Counted from the first letter of the stretch, positions 1 to 10,458 are shown. The stretch is DNA of 64,000 nt from Perognathus longimembris pacificus (GCF_023159225.1 NC_063176.1:35086786-35150785); one strand, 5' to 3'. A program made the numbers and translations. The notes: generated by a model not told the origin, from the sequence alone.

Positions 1-186
1 ACCTACACTTTACACAAACTCTTCCCAGATTTCACCCAACCTTCGGTGATCTCACCTGTTCTCTGAACTATCTTATCCCACTGGTCTCCTTCCTTTACAG
101 TCTGTTTAATTAGATGTTGTTTTTACATACTTTCCTAGTTGCTTTATGAAAACATTTTCCCTTGGCAAGTTTCTTTTCTTTTTCTC

Positions 187-332
187 TTTTCCTTCCTTCC
201 TTCCTTCCTTCCTTCCTTCCTTCCTTCCTCCCTCCCTCCCTCCCTCCCTCCCTCCCTCCCTCCCTTCCTTCCTTCCTTCCTTCCGCTCTCCCTCTCTCCC
301 TCCCTCCCTCTTTCCTTTTCTTTCCTTTTGTG
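187..332. repeat. CCTT/CCTC microsatellite
   Basis: Blocks of CCTT, then CCCT, then CCTT, then CTCC units, a pure pyrimidine tract. The open frames across it (Pro/Leu/Ser or Arg/Glu/Gly repeats) are artefacts of the repeat. Confidence 0.97.
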
Positions 333-562
333 TCCTGGCTTGAACTCAGGGCCTGGGCACTGTTCCTGAGCTTTTTCATCTCAAAACTAGTACTCTATCA
401 TTAGAGTCACAGCTCTGCTTCCAGCTTTTTCTTCTTCTTTTTTTGGTGAGTACTTGGAAATAAGAGCCTCGTGGACTTCTGTCAGGGCTAGCTTTGAACT
501 TCGATCCTCAGATCTCAGCCTCCTGAGTAGCTAGGATTACATGTGTGAGCAACAGGCAGCCA
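333..562 (-). mobile_element. SINE with 7SL/B1-like head (minus)
   Basis: Read on the minus strand it begins with a B1-like head (GTAATCCTAGCTACTCAGG, then GAGGATC), and ends in the Geo-like part with GGCCCTGAGTTCAAGCC. Interrupted by the microsatellite at its 3' side. Confidence 0.85.
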
Positions 563-601
563 GCTACAAGTTTTCTTTTCAGAGTTAAAAAATTGGGCCT
601 C

Positions 602-800
602 GAGGGCTGGGAATATGGCCTAGTGGTAGAGTGCTTGGCTTGCATACATGAAGCCCTGGGTTTGATTCCCTGGTACCACATGTATGGAAAACGCCAGAAG
701 TGGTGCTGTGGCTCAAGTGGTACGGTGCTAGCCTTGAGCAAAAAGAAGCCAGGGACAGTGTTCAGGCCCTGAGTTCAAGCCCCAGGACTGGAAAAAAAAA
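602..800 (+). mobile_element. IDL-Geo-like SINE, full length
   Basis: Left monomer opens GGGCTGGGAATATGGCCTAG (tRNA-Ala/ID-like, with GGTTTGATTCCC as B box), right monomer has GTGCTGTGGCTCAAGTGG and ends CAAGCCCCAGGACTGG plus poly-A. Flanked by TGGGCCTC at 594-601 and 801-808, a target-site duplication. Confidence 0.9.
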
Positions 801-1515
801 TGGGCCTCATCCTTATCAGTGGGCAGGTACTTATCCACAAGGCCGTGGCCATCCCAACCTCATTACCATAGAGATGAGGCAGTGAGGAAGAACTAGAAAG
901 TGCTGATCTGGGTGGGCACAGAAGCCTAACTTGTTTCAATCTATTTCTAAAGGAAGAGAGCAGCATCCAAGGAGAAGGATGAAGGAGAAAACCAAAGAGG
1001 TGACATGACATCATTGCACAACTCCTGTGCCACAGGCTAAGGCTGATGCTCTAACTCCAACTCCCTTAGGAGTGGCCCTGCCTTCCTGTTCTGTCCCTCC
1101 TGCCTACTGCTGCTGTTGCGTTCTTTGAGCAGTTCCAGCTTACCCTAAAGGAATTGTGACATTTTAGTGGTGGGTGAGGCCACTCCTCTGTAGAGTGTCT
1201 TGGTTGGGAATGCAGTTTTTGGAAGAAAGACACTATTTAACTATAACACTATTCCTTTGATGGACTCATGGAATTGAGCAAAGGAGTTAAAAAAAACAAA
1301 AACATCAAGTCAGAACGAGTACCAGTTTTAAAATATAGCCTCTCATTCCAAGCTGGCCACCATATTGTTCCAGGTCATTCCACTTCCCAATGGGAAGATA
1401 TCGGTGACATACATCAAGAGATACTTTTCTTGATATAATGAAGAAGGAAGTAAAATGAGGAATAGGTTTCCGGAAGAAAGGATTCTTTGCAATGGTATAG
1501 GATTATACTTATTGA

Positions 1516-1517
<2 letters not shown>

Positions 1518-1546
<29 letters not shown>
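1518..1546. repeat. AC dinucleotide repeat
   Basis: About 14 uninterrupted AC units; UG repeats in the LIMCH1 pre-mRNA. Confidence 0.97.
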
Positions 1547-1557
1547 TTTTTTAAAAA

Positions 1558-1656
1558 GGGGAGTGATGCTGTCACTCAAAATGGTAGAGTGCTTGCTTGC
1601 CTTGACAGCACCCAGGCCCTGAGTTCAAGCCCCACAACCGACGGGGAAAAAAAAAG
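1558..1656 (+). mobile_element. SINE 3' part (Geo-like monomer)
   Basis: Reads GATGCTGTCACTCAAAATGG to GGCCCTGAGTTCAAGCCCC and poly-A, i.e. the right monomer only. Confidence 0.7.
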
Positions 1657-1935
1657 TTAAGCTAAAAAGAGGTTAGTTGAATTTTTGGTATTTTTTAAAC
1701 AAATGAGAAAAAGGTCTTTTTTATACATAGCATCAAAGATGAATAGCCAGGTTCTAAAAGCACCAATTAAATTATATGAACAATCCAGATTCAAATTATA
1801 TTCACAAGTCTAACCAGATCCTAAGCATACAGAGGAAAAAGACATTTTTTTCCCCTGTGACACTGAGCACCAATCATATGAAGACAACAGCAATGATTTG
1901 TTTTCAAATTAGGTTAACTTTTAATTCCAGCCCAT

Positions 1936-2406
1936 TGGCATGAGTGGAATTGTGTCTCCCCAAACTCCTGCATTGTTCTAACCCTCAGAAGGTGGCTTTT
2001 TTTGGACGTGGAGTTGTTGTTGATGTAATTAATTAAGATGAGATCGTACTGGACTCCCTAGTCTATCTGTCTCCTGTTATTTCTAGTCACCCCCACTCCA
2101 TTATAGCTGGTGTTCTTGTAAGCAGAGGGAATGTTTACAAAGATAGGCGAGGCACACAGGGAGAGAGCCCTGTGGGGAATGAGGACGGGGATGAAGACAG
2201 ATGCCACAAGCCAAGGAACATAAAGAGTTCTAGCCACTGGCAGGAGGTGGAAAAGAGACCTGGAAGAGATTCTCCCCCACAGCAGAGAGAAGGAACCAAC
2301 CCTTACTAATGCCTTCATTTTGTATTTCTCACAATGTCTGTGGTTTAAACCACCCAGTTTATGGTCCTTTGTTATGTAGTCCTCACAATTAATACATTCA
2401 AGGAAA
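1936..2406 (+). mobile_element. MLT1-type LTR (ERVL-MaLR), solo and old
   Basis: The order of blocks is that of an MLT1 LTR: GGAATTGTGTCTCCCCAAAC, AACCCTCAGAAGGTGGC, GATGTAATTAATTAAGATGA, GAAGGAACCAACCCT and GTTTAAACCACCCAGTTTAT. It is diverged with no internal region or open frame of its own, and overlaps a chance 120-aa minus-strand frame. Confidence 0.85.
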
Positions 2407-2481
2407 ACAAAAATGAGCACAGTGATGACCTATGGGATTTTAAAACCAGAGTCTTTAAGGTAGAAGGGGACAAACACTTAC

Positions 2482-2697
2482 TGTGATTTCCTGTGGAGCA
2501 TTTGGCTTCTTGATGTTGATCTCGATGCTGTAGTTGTCTTGTTTCACCTCCAGAGGGCAGCTGAGCATGGTGGCCACCCCTTCAAACACTGGGGACTTGG
2601 TTAAGGAGGGGGCAGGCGCCATTGTGAGATCCTCTTTGTCCTTGTCCTCCTCTTCTCTATGGACCGTCTCTCCATTCATGCTGACTCTTGCATCGAC
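2482..2697 (-). CDS. LIMCH1: LIMCH1 exon, VHREEE / [10 protein letters not shown] region (216 nt)
   Basis: Exactly 72 codons: [40 protein letters not shown], then [20 protein letters not shown] and QEIT. This matches the LIMCH1 segment that follows LKTFK, with more substitutions than the exons before it. The acceptor is CTGGCTGGTATAG|GTC and the donor is ATCACA|GTAAGT, phase 0 on both sides. It is the last LIMCH1 exon in the window; the exons for the central coiled coil and LIM domain must lie to the left, outside it. Confidence 0.94.
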
Positions 2698-2949
2698 CTA
2701 TACCAGCCAGGATGAACAAAGAACATGCGATTTTCTGGCCAAAGATACTCACAAAATACACTCTACAATTTACCTTCAATAATTGCCACTGAACAGTCAG
2801 AGCTAAATAAGAATAAGGTCTCACAAATGTTTATATCCATTCTAAAGCGCAAGGCTTCCATAAATGCCATGTGTTTAAGGGTCTCTTTAAAAGGCTACTT
2901 CACTATTAGATTTTATATCATGTTCATTGATTTATGGCATGCTTTTTCT

Positions 2950-3180
2950 TTTTAAAATTAATTTGTTTATTGTCAAAGTGATGTACAGAGGGGTTAGTTT
3001 CATATGTAAGGCAGTGAGTACATTTCTTATCAAACTTGTTACCTCCTCCCTCATTTTTCTCCCACTTTCCCCCTTCCCCAATTCCCTGTACTCCTGAGTT
3101 GTACAGTTGGTTTACAGCATAGTTTTGTAAGTATTGCTGTTGCATTGGTTCACCCTTTACCTTTTGTCTCTCCATTTACC
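2950..3180 (-). mobile_element. L1 3' end (minus)
   Basis: On the minus strand it ends with ACATATGAAACTAACCCCTC, TGTACATCACTTTGACAATAA and an A-rich tail. The same 3' end recurs at 6095-6210 and 53788-53834, and resembles the end of the longer L1 at 46134-47039. Confidence 0.75.
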
Positions 3181-3249
3181 AAGGGACCTTAAGTACAAAA
3201 ATGTATTTAGGTTCCAGTAATATTTACATTCTGACTGCTGTTTCACGTT

Positions 3250-3497
3250 TCTTTTTCTTTTTTTTTTCTTCTTTGTGCAAGTCCTGGGGCTTGAACTCAG
3301 GGCCTAGGTGTCATCTTTGCTTTTTCTCTCAAGGCAAGCACTCTATCCCTTGAGGTATAGCTCCAACCTCCAGCGATTAATTGGAGATAAGAATCTGATG
3401 AATTTCCTGCCCAGGCTGGCTTTGAGCTTTGATCCTCAGATCTCAACCTCTTGAGTAGTAGCTACTATTATTGGCACGAGCCACTGGTGCCCTGCTA
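3250..3497 (-). mobile_element. SINE with 7SL/B1-like head (minus)
   Basis: Poly-T, then GTCCTGGGGCTTGAACTCAG, AATTGGAGATAAGAATC and GATCCTCAGATCTCAACCTC: a full-length minus copy. Confidence 0.85.
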
Positions 3498-4061
3498 ACA
3501 TTACGCTACCTTACAAAAAATTGTGCTTTTTTTCTAAGTAATTTTCAGCCCCCCTCCTTTTTTTTTTTCAAGACAAAGATCATACACATTAAGATGCTTT
3601 GTGCTTCACACTCCTGTCTAGGGAAAGCATTTAGAAAAGGAAAACAGGCAGAGAGGATGGTTAGTTTGGCTTCTAGAAAGGCATCTAGAGATCTTTCTTG
3701 AAGTTTGAGGGAAAACATAAGGGGTTATGAGAACGAGTTCTGCCACTAGAGGGCTTAAGAGCAAAGTCGATCTCTAAATGACAGACATAATTTGTTTCTT
3801 ATCTTCTATGTACAACTGAACAATTAAATATAATAGTATTTCCTTAATCGTACTTTCACAGAGATTTTATGTATGTAGGGCATACTTGACACATTTCAAG
3901 TATTTAAAATCACTAATATTTAATAGTGATTCAATGACTAAGATTTTAGAAGGCATACAATAAAAACAATGCCTTCTAAAATCTTTAGAAAGAACTACTG
4001 GAAGGTCAGTTAGTAGGTGTAGTTTATTTATCGTGCACTGTCAGCTTTCATACAGTTAACT

Positions 4062-4175
4062 TCTGACATGAAATCTTGCCATGTTGCTTTAACTGGTGTT
4101 GAACCCCAGAGTTCTAGTGATTCTTTTAACCTCAGCTTCCTCAGAGCTCAGACTACAGGAGGTACCAACAACCCC
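4062..4175 (-). mobile_element. Old 7SL-derived SINE fragment
   Basis: CTTGCCATGTTGCTTTAACT, GGTGTTGAACCCC and CTCAGCTTCCTCAGAGCTC resemble the head of a B1/Alu-type element in minus orientation; strongly diverged. Confidence 0.5.
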
Positions 4176-4253
4176 AGATCTATTTTTACTTTCAATTCTG
4201 TTGTCCTTGTGGAGACAATGAACCTATATTTCCTGCCTCCCACCTGGTAAGAG

Positions 4254-4300
4254 GCGCATGCACGTGCGCGCACGCACACGCACGCACACACGCACGTGTG
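4254..4300. repeat. Alternating purine-pyrimidine (CG/CA) tract
   Basis: About 47 bp of near-perfect alternation with GCGCATGCACGTGCGCGCAC at its start, a sequence type that can adopt Z-DNA. Confidence 0.9.
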
Positions 4301-4847
4301 AGTTTCTCCTTCCTGCTACTTTCTGGTAAGGGTTGTGCTGTTTACATATTACCTGTCATCACCATTGCCCATCCCCCCACTCAGTGAATGAATCCTAGGC
4401 TCTAAAGCCACCAAGGCCAACGAGAAAGCAAATTATTAGTCAACAGTGACCCCCAGTTTAAGAAGATTTCTACCCCAATTCCCAACACATCCCTTCCACG
4501 GATGTTCTCCCTGGGAGTCTGAACCACCTTGCCCCAGTGAGAAGCAAGGAGTTCTGTCAGAGTCCAAGTTTTGCTATGAAGTCATCTATCCTAATTCTTT
4601 TGTTTCCACTATTACATCGTACTGTTTACATAAAGACATTGAAATGACATGATCCAATGCTTTAGATGACTTTGTTAAATCAGTGTATTCCCTACTCCTG
4701 TTTTGGACCAGCTGCTGATAGCACCTTTCTTCATGCAGTGTTATAGGCCATCCATCCTCGTGGGCCACAGAGAGGAATGTACTAAACGGACCATTGATCA
4801 TGGGATGGGCATGTGGTTACATGTGTGGGATCAGGAAAAGCAAAAAT

Positions 4848-4935
4848 AATGTATTTACTCACTAACGACTTATTGAGCATCCACCATGTGCTAGAAGCCT
4901 ATGCCAGGTTTTCTGGATGAGGTTGTGAATTACAG
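4848..4935 (+). mobile_element. MIR fragment
   Basis: CGACTTATTGAGCATCCACC followed by ATGTGCTAGAAGCC resembles the MIR block TTATTGAGCACTTACTATGTG. Confidence 0.55.
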
Positions 4936-5670
4936 ATTTATAATCTCTGCCCTAAAAGGATCAACCATCTCAGCTCAATCCAGATGAAACAGCAGGACAT
5001 TTTCCTTCTGCTCAAGCAAAGCTTATGGCAAGCTTCATGCTTGTTAGGTGAGTGTTGCTCCCAGGCCTTTTGGTTTGCTTTTCAGATAGAGTTGCATATT
5101 TTTGCCCAGGCTGGCCTCAGGGTAGCTAGATTAGAGGTATGCACAGCCATACCCAAGCCATGGCATAGATTTTCACGATACATTCAGAGTTATTTGAGCT
5201 GAAGTCAGAAAGTCTGGTTTGGTTCTTCTGGAAATTCAGTAAGGAAGATACATGGCATTGCACTGCTCAGTTCATTGAGTTACACAAACTTCTCACACTA
5301 AGTCTTAATGGAATTCCTCCTTTGTCCTCTGTTATGAACTCATTACGATGTACAAGGGCACTAGTGTTGCTTTTCCTTCAAAGCCAAAAGAGCTTACAAC
5401 AATGGATGAGTGCATCCTCATGATAGCAGAGAAAATATTGGAATTTGAGAATATGAAAGGATGTCTCATGGCCATAGGGTTTTGTTTGTTTTGCATTGTT
5501 GTTTTGGGAAGATAATGATATATAATCTCACTGGTAAAACCAAGTTTCTTTCCACTTAAGGAAACTCGTATCTCATCTCAGGATCAAGTACATCCTGTGT
5601 TGTCATGTGTTCCTTGTGTGTTTTTCCAATTATAGCACTTATCAACTTCTTTCTAAAAGATACATAGCTA

Positions 5671-5914
5671 AAGCCAGGCGGTGGTGGCTCATGCCCCTAA
5701 TCCTAGATACTCAGGAGCTGAGATCTGAGGATCACAGTTTGAGGCCAGTCCAGGCAGAAAAGTCCATGAGACTCTTATCTCTAATTCACTACAAAACAAA
5801 AAAAAAAGTCAGAAGTGGCACTGTGGCCCAAATTGTAGAGTGCTACCCTTGAGCACAAAAGCTTAGGAACAGTGCCCAGGATCTGAGTTCAAGCCCCAGG
5901 ACCAGCACCAAAAA

Positions 5915-5932
<18 letters not shown>
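5671..5932 (+). mobile_element. SINE with 7SL/B1-like head, full length
   Basis: AGCCAGGCGGTGGTGGCTCA, TAATCCTAGATACTCAGGAG, then GTGGCACTGTGGCCCAAATT and GAGTTCAAGCCCCAGGACC with poly-A. Flanks AAAAGATACATAGCTA and AAAAGACACATAGTTA look like a slightly diverged target-site duplication. Confidence 0.88.
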
Positions 5933-5946
<14 letters not shown>

Positions 5947-6094
5947 AAGACACATAGTTATATATATTTCTATTTAAATCCAAAACCATTAAAATTTTTC
6001 TTCAGAGGTTTGACATATCTACAGATAGTGGGAGATGTTAGGCTGTCACTAAATTTGGATTTTTTTCCACTCCCCTAGAGACCCTGGCATTTTA

Positions 6095-6210
6095 TTTTAT
6101 TTCATTGTTCTTTTTTATTGTCAAAGTGATGTACAGAGGGGTTACAGTTTCATATGTAAGGCAGTGGGTACATTTCTTGTATAACATGTTACCTCCTCCC
6201 TCATTTCTTC
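6095..6210 (-). mobile_element. Short L1 3'-end insertion with target-site duplication
   Basis: Minus-strand L1 3' end (TGTACATCACTTTGACAATA with A-rich tail) bounded by CCCTGGCATTTTA at 6082-6094 and CCCTGGCATTTTA at 6211-6223. Confidence 0.85.
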
Positions 6211-6404
6211 CCCTGGCATTTTATACTAGTAAAGAGACCTAATCTCTGAAGGTGACCTGCCAATCTCTCTGTCCACTAGTGTTAATGACAGCAACTAAGA
6301 GGAATATCTGGCCCTTCAGTATTTGTAGACCAAATCTCCTAAGACCTACAAATAAACAAATGCAAATGTTAACATACTTGGCTTTTGGGCAGTTAACAAT
6401 GCAT

Positions 6405-6648
6405 TGGAGCCGGGCACTGGTGACTCACACCTAGAATCCTAAGCTACTCAGAAGGCTAAGATCTGAGGATCACTGTTCAAAGCCATCCCGGGCAGGAAAG
6501 GAAGGCCTTGAAACTATTATCTCCAATTAATCACCAGAAAACACAGTGGCACTGTGGCTCAAAGTGGCAGAACACTAGTCTTGAGCAAAAGAGCTCAAGG
6601 ACAGTGCCTAGGCCCTGAGTTCAAGCCCCACCATCACTAAAAAAAGAA
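6405..6648 (+). mobile_element. SINE with 7SL/B1-like head
   Basis: GAGCCGGGCACTGGTGACTC, AATCCTAAGCTACTCAGAAG, TTATCTCCAATTAATCACC and GGCCCTGAGTTCAAGCCCC followed by an A-rich tail, only 50 nt from the donor of exon 6698-7106. Confidence 0.85.
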
Positions 6649-6697
6649 AATGTACCGGTGGTGAGTTTGAGTTCCAGTCTTTCCACAGCCCTCCTAC

Positions 6698-7106
6698 CTT
6701 GAAGGTCTTCAGAACCTCTTGCGAATTCCTGGGCTGGGAGTAAGGCTTGGGCGTCAGCATGGGCACTGCTTTGGGCGTGACCGCTTTGCTTGGAGATCCA
6801 CTGCCTGCTGCCGTGTTGGTGTCAGGAACACTGGCACGTGCAATGGTGGTTTCTACCGTGGCAGTGAACTTGGGGGGAGGCAGTGACTGTTGCCGCAGGT
6901 ATTTCATGGGGCTGGGGTCGTTCAGGAAGGAGGATAGGTTTGGCTCTGTTGAATGGCTTCTTTCCAGAATTTTTGGCATTTCCAAGCGTTCAAGAACAGC
7001 CTCGCTGATGGTGAACCTCTCGATGTACTGCTGAAGGATCCCCTGCGCCTCCTCCTGGGACCTCGCGTTCTTATACGCCTCGTGCAGCTCCCGCTCCCTC
7101 CGCTCT
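6698..7106 (-). CDS. LIMCH1: LIMCH1 exon, helical plus serine/proline-rich region (409 nt)
   Basis: The exon codes [74 protein letters not shown] and a Ser/Pro/Thr-rich end [17 protein letters not shown]...LKTFK. The first third is a charged helix; the rest is probably disordered. The acceptor is CCCCAATTCTCTAG|A and the donor is TTCAAG|GTAGGA. It enters with one base completing Lys and leaves in phase 0. The agreement with mammalian LIMCH1 is very close and distinguishes the gene from LMO7. Confidence 0.98.
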
Positions 7107-7279
7107 CTAGAGAATTGGGGGGTGGGGGGAGGAGGGGAGAACAAAGTCAATAGTCATGAACGTGTCAAGGTGGCCCCAGCTCGAGGTAGCACAGGACACA
7201 TCGAGGCAGTCATGGTGTTAGAGCCTTTGTGGCGTCTACACAATAGCATACATTAAAAACAAGACCAGAGAGCACCCAC
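7107..7279 (-). other. Short LIMCH1 intron (173 nt)
   Basis: A compact intron with donor GTGGGT and acceptor TTCTCTAG, with a C-rich stretch (CCCCTCCTCCCCCCACCCCC on the transcript) just before the acceptor. No other feature. Confidence 0.85.
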
Positions 7280-7437
7280 TTTTCCTGAACAATTTCTTTG
7301 TAGGTCTTGATGCTTTTCCTCCGTTCACTCGTTCCATACTCTCCAGCCAATAACTTCTCCATCTTTTTTCTTTCTTCCTCTTTCTTGATTAAGTCTTGGG
7401 AAGCACTTCTTCTACGGCTCTTCCAACGAGCCAGGTC
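7280..7437 (-). CDS. LIMCH1: LIMCH1 exon, basic coiled-coil segment (158 nt)
   Basis: It codes [20 protein letters not shown], then [20 protein letters not shown] and [13 protein letters not shown], a highly charged helix with two RRxS-type basophilic kinase sites. The donor is GGAAAA|GTGGGT and 2 nt (AA) are carried to the next exon. The acceptor ends CACTCCAG|GAC and is preceded by an unusually long C/CT/GTCT tract (complement of 7441-7543), a simple-repeat expansion fused to the polypyrimidine tract. An exit that avoids GTGGGT does not keep phase. Confidence 0.97.
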
Positions 7438-7543
7438 CTGGAGTGGGGGGGGGGGGGGGTGGAGAGAAAGAGAGACAGGGAGAGACAGAGTCAGAGAGAC
7501 ACACAGAGAAAGACAGACAGAGAGAGAGAGAGAGAGAGAGAGA
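7438..7543. repeat. G-run plus GA repeat abutting an exon
   Basis: A run of G (about 15) followed by AGAGAG/ACAGAC units. On the transcript it is a C/CU-rich tract ending in the acceptor of exon 7280-7437. Confidence 0.95.
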
Positions 7544-8124
7544 ATATTCTTCCTTAGCTTGTACATGACTCCATTCTCCCTTTTCAGTGGAAGAGTTTAA
7601 TGAACACAAGGACAGACCCAGGTACTCCGCAGGCCATTCCCAGCCCAGCCCGGCGTGAGGCCGCTGGGGTGGAGGATGCCTTGAAGGCAGGACATGCGCA
7701 GGTGGCATCCACCAGCCACACATGGCAGCACGCTGACTTAAGCACTGCGATGTGACAAATGCCATTGTATTTCATGCCACTTGCCAACTCGTAGAGACTT
7801 ATTTCTCAAAGTAATTGTAGGAAGCCCTCCCTCACCTCCACCCCTATTTGTGTCTTCTGTGCTGGAAACACATGTGCCAATGACAGAAACGTAGGGATTC
7901 GTTTACTGTTTTCTTGTGGAATGAAAGAAAAGGCAGAAAACAAACAGCTCTGGAGTCTCACAGGTCTGATGACTCTATGTATATGAATTCACTTGACCCT
8001 AACAGCCTCCTCATTGTAGTTCTATAGGAACTTGTAGAGAAAGGATAAAAAATGTAAATTTGGGGGACAGGGGACAGGATGCAGGTGTGGGAAATGGCCC
8101 AGTTCTGTCTCCCATGATTTCGAA

Positions 8125-8285
8125 CCTCTGGCATATTTCTTAACCATTCTGAACCTCAGCTACCTAAAATGGGGGTGATTATGACACTTTCCTTATAAGT
8201 CTGGAAGGTTAACTATGATAATACATGTAGACTATTAGGCATATAGTAAATGCTCAACATATTATAGACATATTTGCTACTGTAT
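8125..8285 (+). mobile_element. MIR
   Basis: CTTAACCATTCTGAACCTCA, CTAAAATGGGGGTGATTATG and GTAAATGCTCAACATATT follow the MIR order (CTTAACCTCTCTGAGCCTCA, AAAATGGGGATAATAA, AGTAAGCGCTCAATAAAT). Confidence 0.75.
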
Positions 8286-8312
8286 TTTATTGCCTTTGGA
8301 GGAGTTAATTGT

Positions 8313-8553
8313 TTTTTGTTTTGTACATTGTGGGGCTTAAACTCGGGGCCTGGGTGCTTCCCTAAGCTTTTTCGCTCAAGGTTAGTGCTCTACCACTTTG
8401 TACCACAGTGCAACTTCCAGTTTTCTGGTGGTTAATTGGAGATAAAAGTCTAATGGGCTTTTCTGCCCATGCTGGCTTTGAACCATGACCCTCAGATCTC
8501 AGTCTCCTAAGTAACTAACTAGGTTTACAGGCATGAGCCACTGGCACCTGGCA
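8313..8553 (-). mobile_element. SINE with 7SL/B1-like head (minus)
   Basis: GTGGGGCTTAAACTCGGGGC, TTAATTGGAGATAAAAGTC, CCCTCAGATCTCAGTCTCC and GGCATGAGCCACTGGCACC. Confidence 0.85.
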
Positions 8554-8955
8554 GAAGTTAGTTCTTGTTGAGTAACAGTAGAGTTGGGTTCTCAAAATGG
8601 CCATCTCAGAGCCTCTGTGAGAACAAGAGATGTCCATTGTCCTTTCTCACATTCACTAACTTTACACTTCTTCTCAGTGAGCTCTTGGCTAACACAATCT
8701 CACATCCCTCACCAGTTCATTTGTCTTCTTTCTCTAGTTCCAGTCCTGGCTTTCTTACTCATTGGCTGATGGCTTTGGGGAAGTGACTTTCCTGGGCTTG
8801 GCCTTCTCTGCAGAATGGGGATGGGTAGGTAATAGATGCTAGCACAGTAAAGACATGAGGGGAGAAATGGGGGACAGCAAAGGAAAGGGTGACATTGACC
8901 AAGAAGTATTGTACTCTTAACCTGACTTATGGAATTATAACCCTTTGTAAAGCTA

Positions 8956-9006
8956 CATAATAATAATTAATTATTAATAATTATAATAATAACTATTATT
9001 ATTACA
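8956..9006. repeat. AT-rich ATT/AAT repeat
   Basis: About 50 bp made of AAT and ATT units. Confidence 0.9.
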
Positions 9007-9431
9007 AAAAAGTTGCTATCATAGTTGGTTACTAAGGGGACTGAATGCCACTTAGGAGAGTGCCTGGTTACTGGGACCCTTTCAGTGGGAGCCATAATGG
9101 CTGTGGCCACTGCCACCACCATCAGCATCAAGCACAGGCAGTTCTTCACCCCATTCCTGCTTCGCACCCCAATCCTGTCTCCTTTGGGGCCAAGCTTTTG
9201 GCCAGGGTACCTGCTCCTGACATGACCCTGCATTCACCCTGCGTGTTCTTCCTAATGCTTGTTCTCACCCTCCCATCTCCTGTGTTTGCAAGCCTCTGGG
9301 GGCTCCCTTCCCCTGCAGGGCTTGCAAGTCCAAATCTATCCAGCCCCTGGGATTTAGGACTTTTCTGCAGGGAGTAGCCAGCCCCCTGCCCCCACTGGCT
9401 CCCCGCCTGCATGGCCTTGGCTGGAACTCAC

Positions 9432-9558
9432 ATCTTGCCATTTGTCATCTTCCTCTCTCAGCTGGGTGTTAATCAGCTGCAGCTGCTCCTGGCGAGCCCT
9501 GCTGTGCGGTAGCACCGCTGCCTCTTCCTCACACCGCACATCAAACATACTGGTGCTC
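9432..9558 (-). CDS. LIMCH1: LIMCH1 exon, start of charged helical region (127 nt)
   Basis: It completes the Glu codon and codes [20 protein letters not shown] and [20 protein letters not shown], ending QD. The acceptor is CCATTCCTCTAG|G and the donor is GGCAAGAT|GTGAGT. Phase is 2 in and 0 out. The sequence is strongly helical and rich in Glu, Gln and Arg, the beginning of the charged segment that carries the coiled coils. It is present in all LIMCH1 forms that I know. Confidence 0.97.
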
Positions 9559-10250
9559 CTAGAGGAATGGACAGGAAAAAAAAAAACAAACAGGAAAAGC
9601 CAGCGGGATCAGCAATTCTGGACTCTACCTCACGAGGGCGCTAGGGAGCCTGGAAGCCACCCCAATTCCTCTGCAGCCTAAATAGTCAAGGGAGGCAGGG
9701 CAGCCAAAATGGGACTGTCTTAGTCTTTAGTGATGTATAGAGAAAAAAACAAACCACCTACAAAAAGCGTATCTGAAGGCGTGGCCTCCTATCCTTTGGG
9801 AATGTATTTCAAAATAAAATGAGAATTCAAAGGTCTGTAATTTGGGGAGACCGTGAGGGCAGGAAGGAAGGTGTTCCATGATGTGGAACTATATTGCACC
9901 AAATGCTTCTTTGAAAAGAGCTGGCTTAAGAACTTCCTATACAGAGGAAGACCAGTTTTACATTCACCAATAGTATTTTATTGAGTTTTAGATGCAGCTG
10001 ACAACTAACTACCAGTTGGTGTGTCTCTTTGATGTGTTTTTTTTCCTGATTTCCTGTACATCTGAAGGCAATTGATAGTGCTCTTCATGGCATCTTGGAT
10101 GGAGAAAATAAGGTATTTTCTACAAAGAGGATGGAGTGAAAGATAAGTCAGCATACACTTTGTGTCTTTTGTAACTGGCTCACCATCATTTCAATGTATT
10201 TTAACATGTCAGGATATCTCTGAATTTGCCCTTATAAAAATAAAAGGAAT

Positions 10251-10458
10251 AGGGCTGGGAATATGGCCCACTGATAAAGTGCTCGCCTTGTATACATGAA
10301 GCCCTGGGTTTGATTCCTCAGCACCACATATATAGAAAAAGTCAGAAATGGCGCTGTGGCTCAAGTGGTAGAGTGTGAGCCTTGAGCAAAAGAGCTCAGG
10401 GATAGTGCCCAGGCCCTGAGTTCGATTCCCACAACTGGCCAAAAATAAATAAATAAAT
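10251..10458 (+). mobile_element. IDL-Geo-like SINE, full length
   Basis: AGGGCTGGGAATATGGCCCA ... GGGTTTGATTCCTCAGCACC (left monomer) and GGCGCTGTGGCTCAAGTGGT ... GGCCCTGAGTTCGATTCCC (right monomer), tail of AAAT units. Target-site duplication AAAGGAAT at 10243-10250 and 10459-10466. Confidence 0.9.

Larger units (their letters stand above)
1..2481 (-). other. LIMCH1 intron downstream of exon 2482-2697 (partial)
   Basis: No coding exon was found. It holds a CCTT/CCTC microsatellite, a 7SL-headed SINE, an IDL-Geo SINE, an AC repeat, a SINE tail and an MLT1-type LTR, each listed separately. About 800-1515 and 1660-1935 look like unique intron sequence. Confidence 0.8.
2698..6697 (-). other. 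LIMCH1 intron
   Basis: Repeats make up much of it: two L1 3' ends, three SINEs, an alternating purine-pyrimidine tract and MIR remnants. About 3500-4050, 4300-4850 and 5170-5660 are plain unique sequence in which I see no feature. Confidence 0.8.
7438..9431 (-). other. LIMCH1 intron
   Basis: It starts, on the plus strand, with the 100-bp G/GA tract next to the exon at 7280-7437 and also holds a MIR, a 7SL-headed SINE and an AT-rich repeat. About 7550-8100 and 9010-9431 are unique; the latter is GC-rich for this window but shows no exon of this gene. Confidence 0.8.

Noticed and set aside
110..404. Pro/Leu/Ser- and Arg/Glu/Gly-repeat proteins at the left end
   Set aside because: Translations of the CCTT/CCTC microsatellite; the same applies to 30090-30359, 37500-37829 and 55990-56369.
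2058..2420. 120-codon minus-strand open frame
   Set aside because: Lies across the MLT1-type LTR on the opposite strand; chance frame.
9629..9677. 49-nt minus-strand segment with a good polypyrimidine tract and GAG|GTAGAG donor
   Set aside because: Phase 1 to 2 looked suitable for the muscle block until the microexon at 15068-15103 was found; it lies on the wrong side of that exon.
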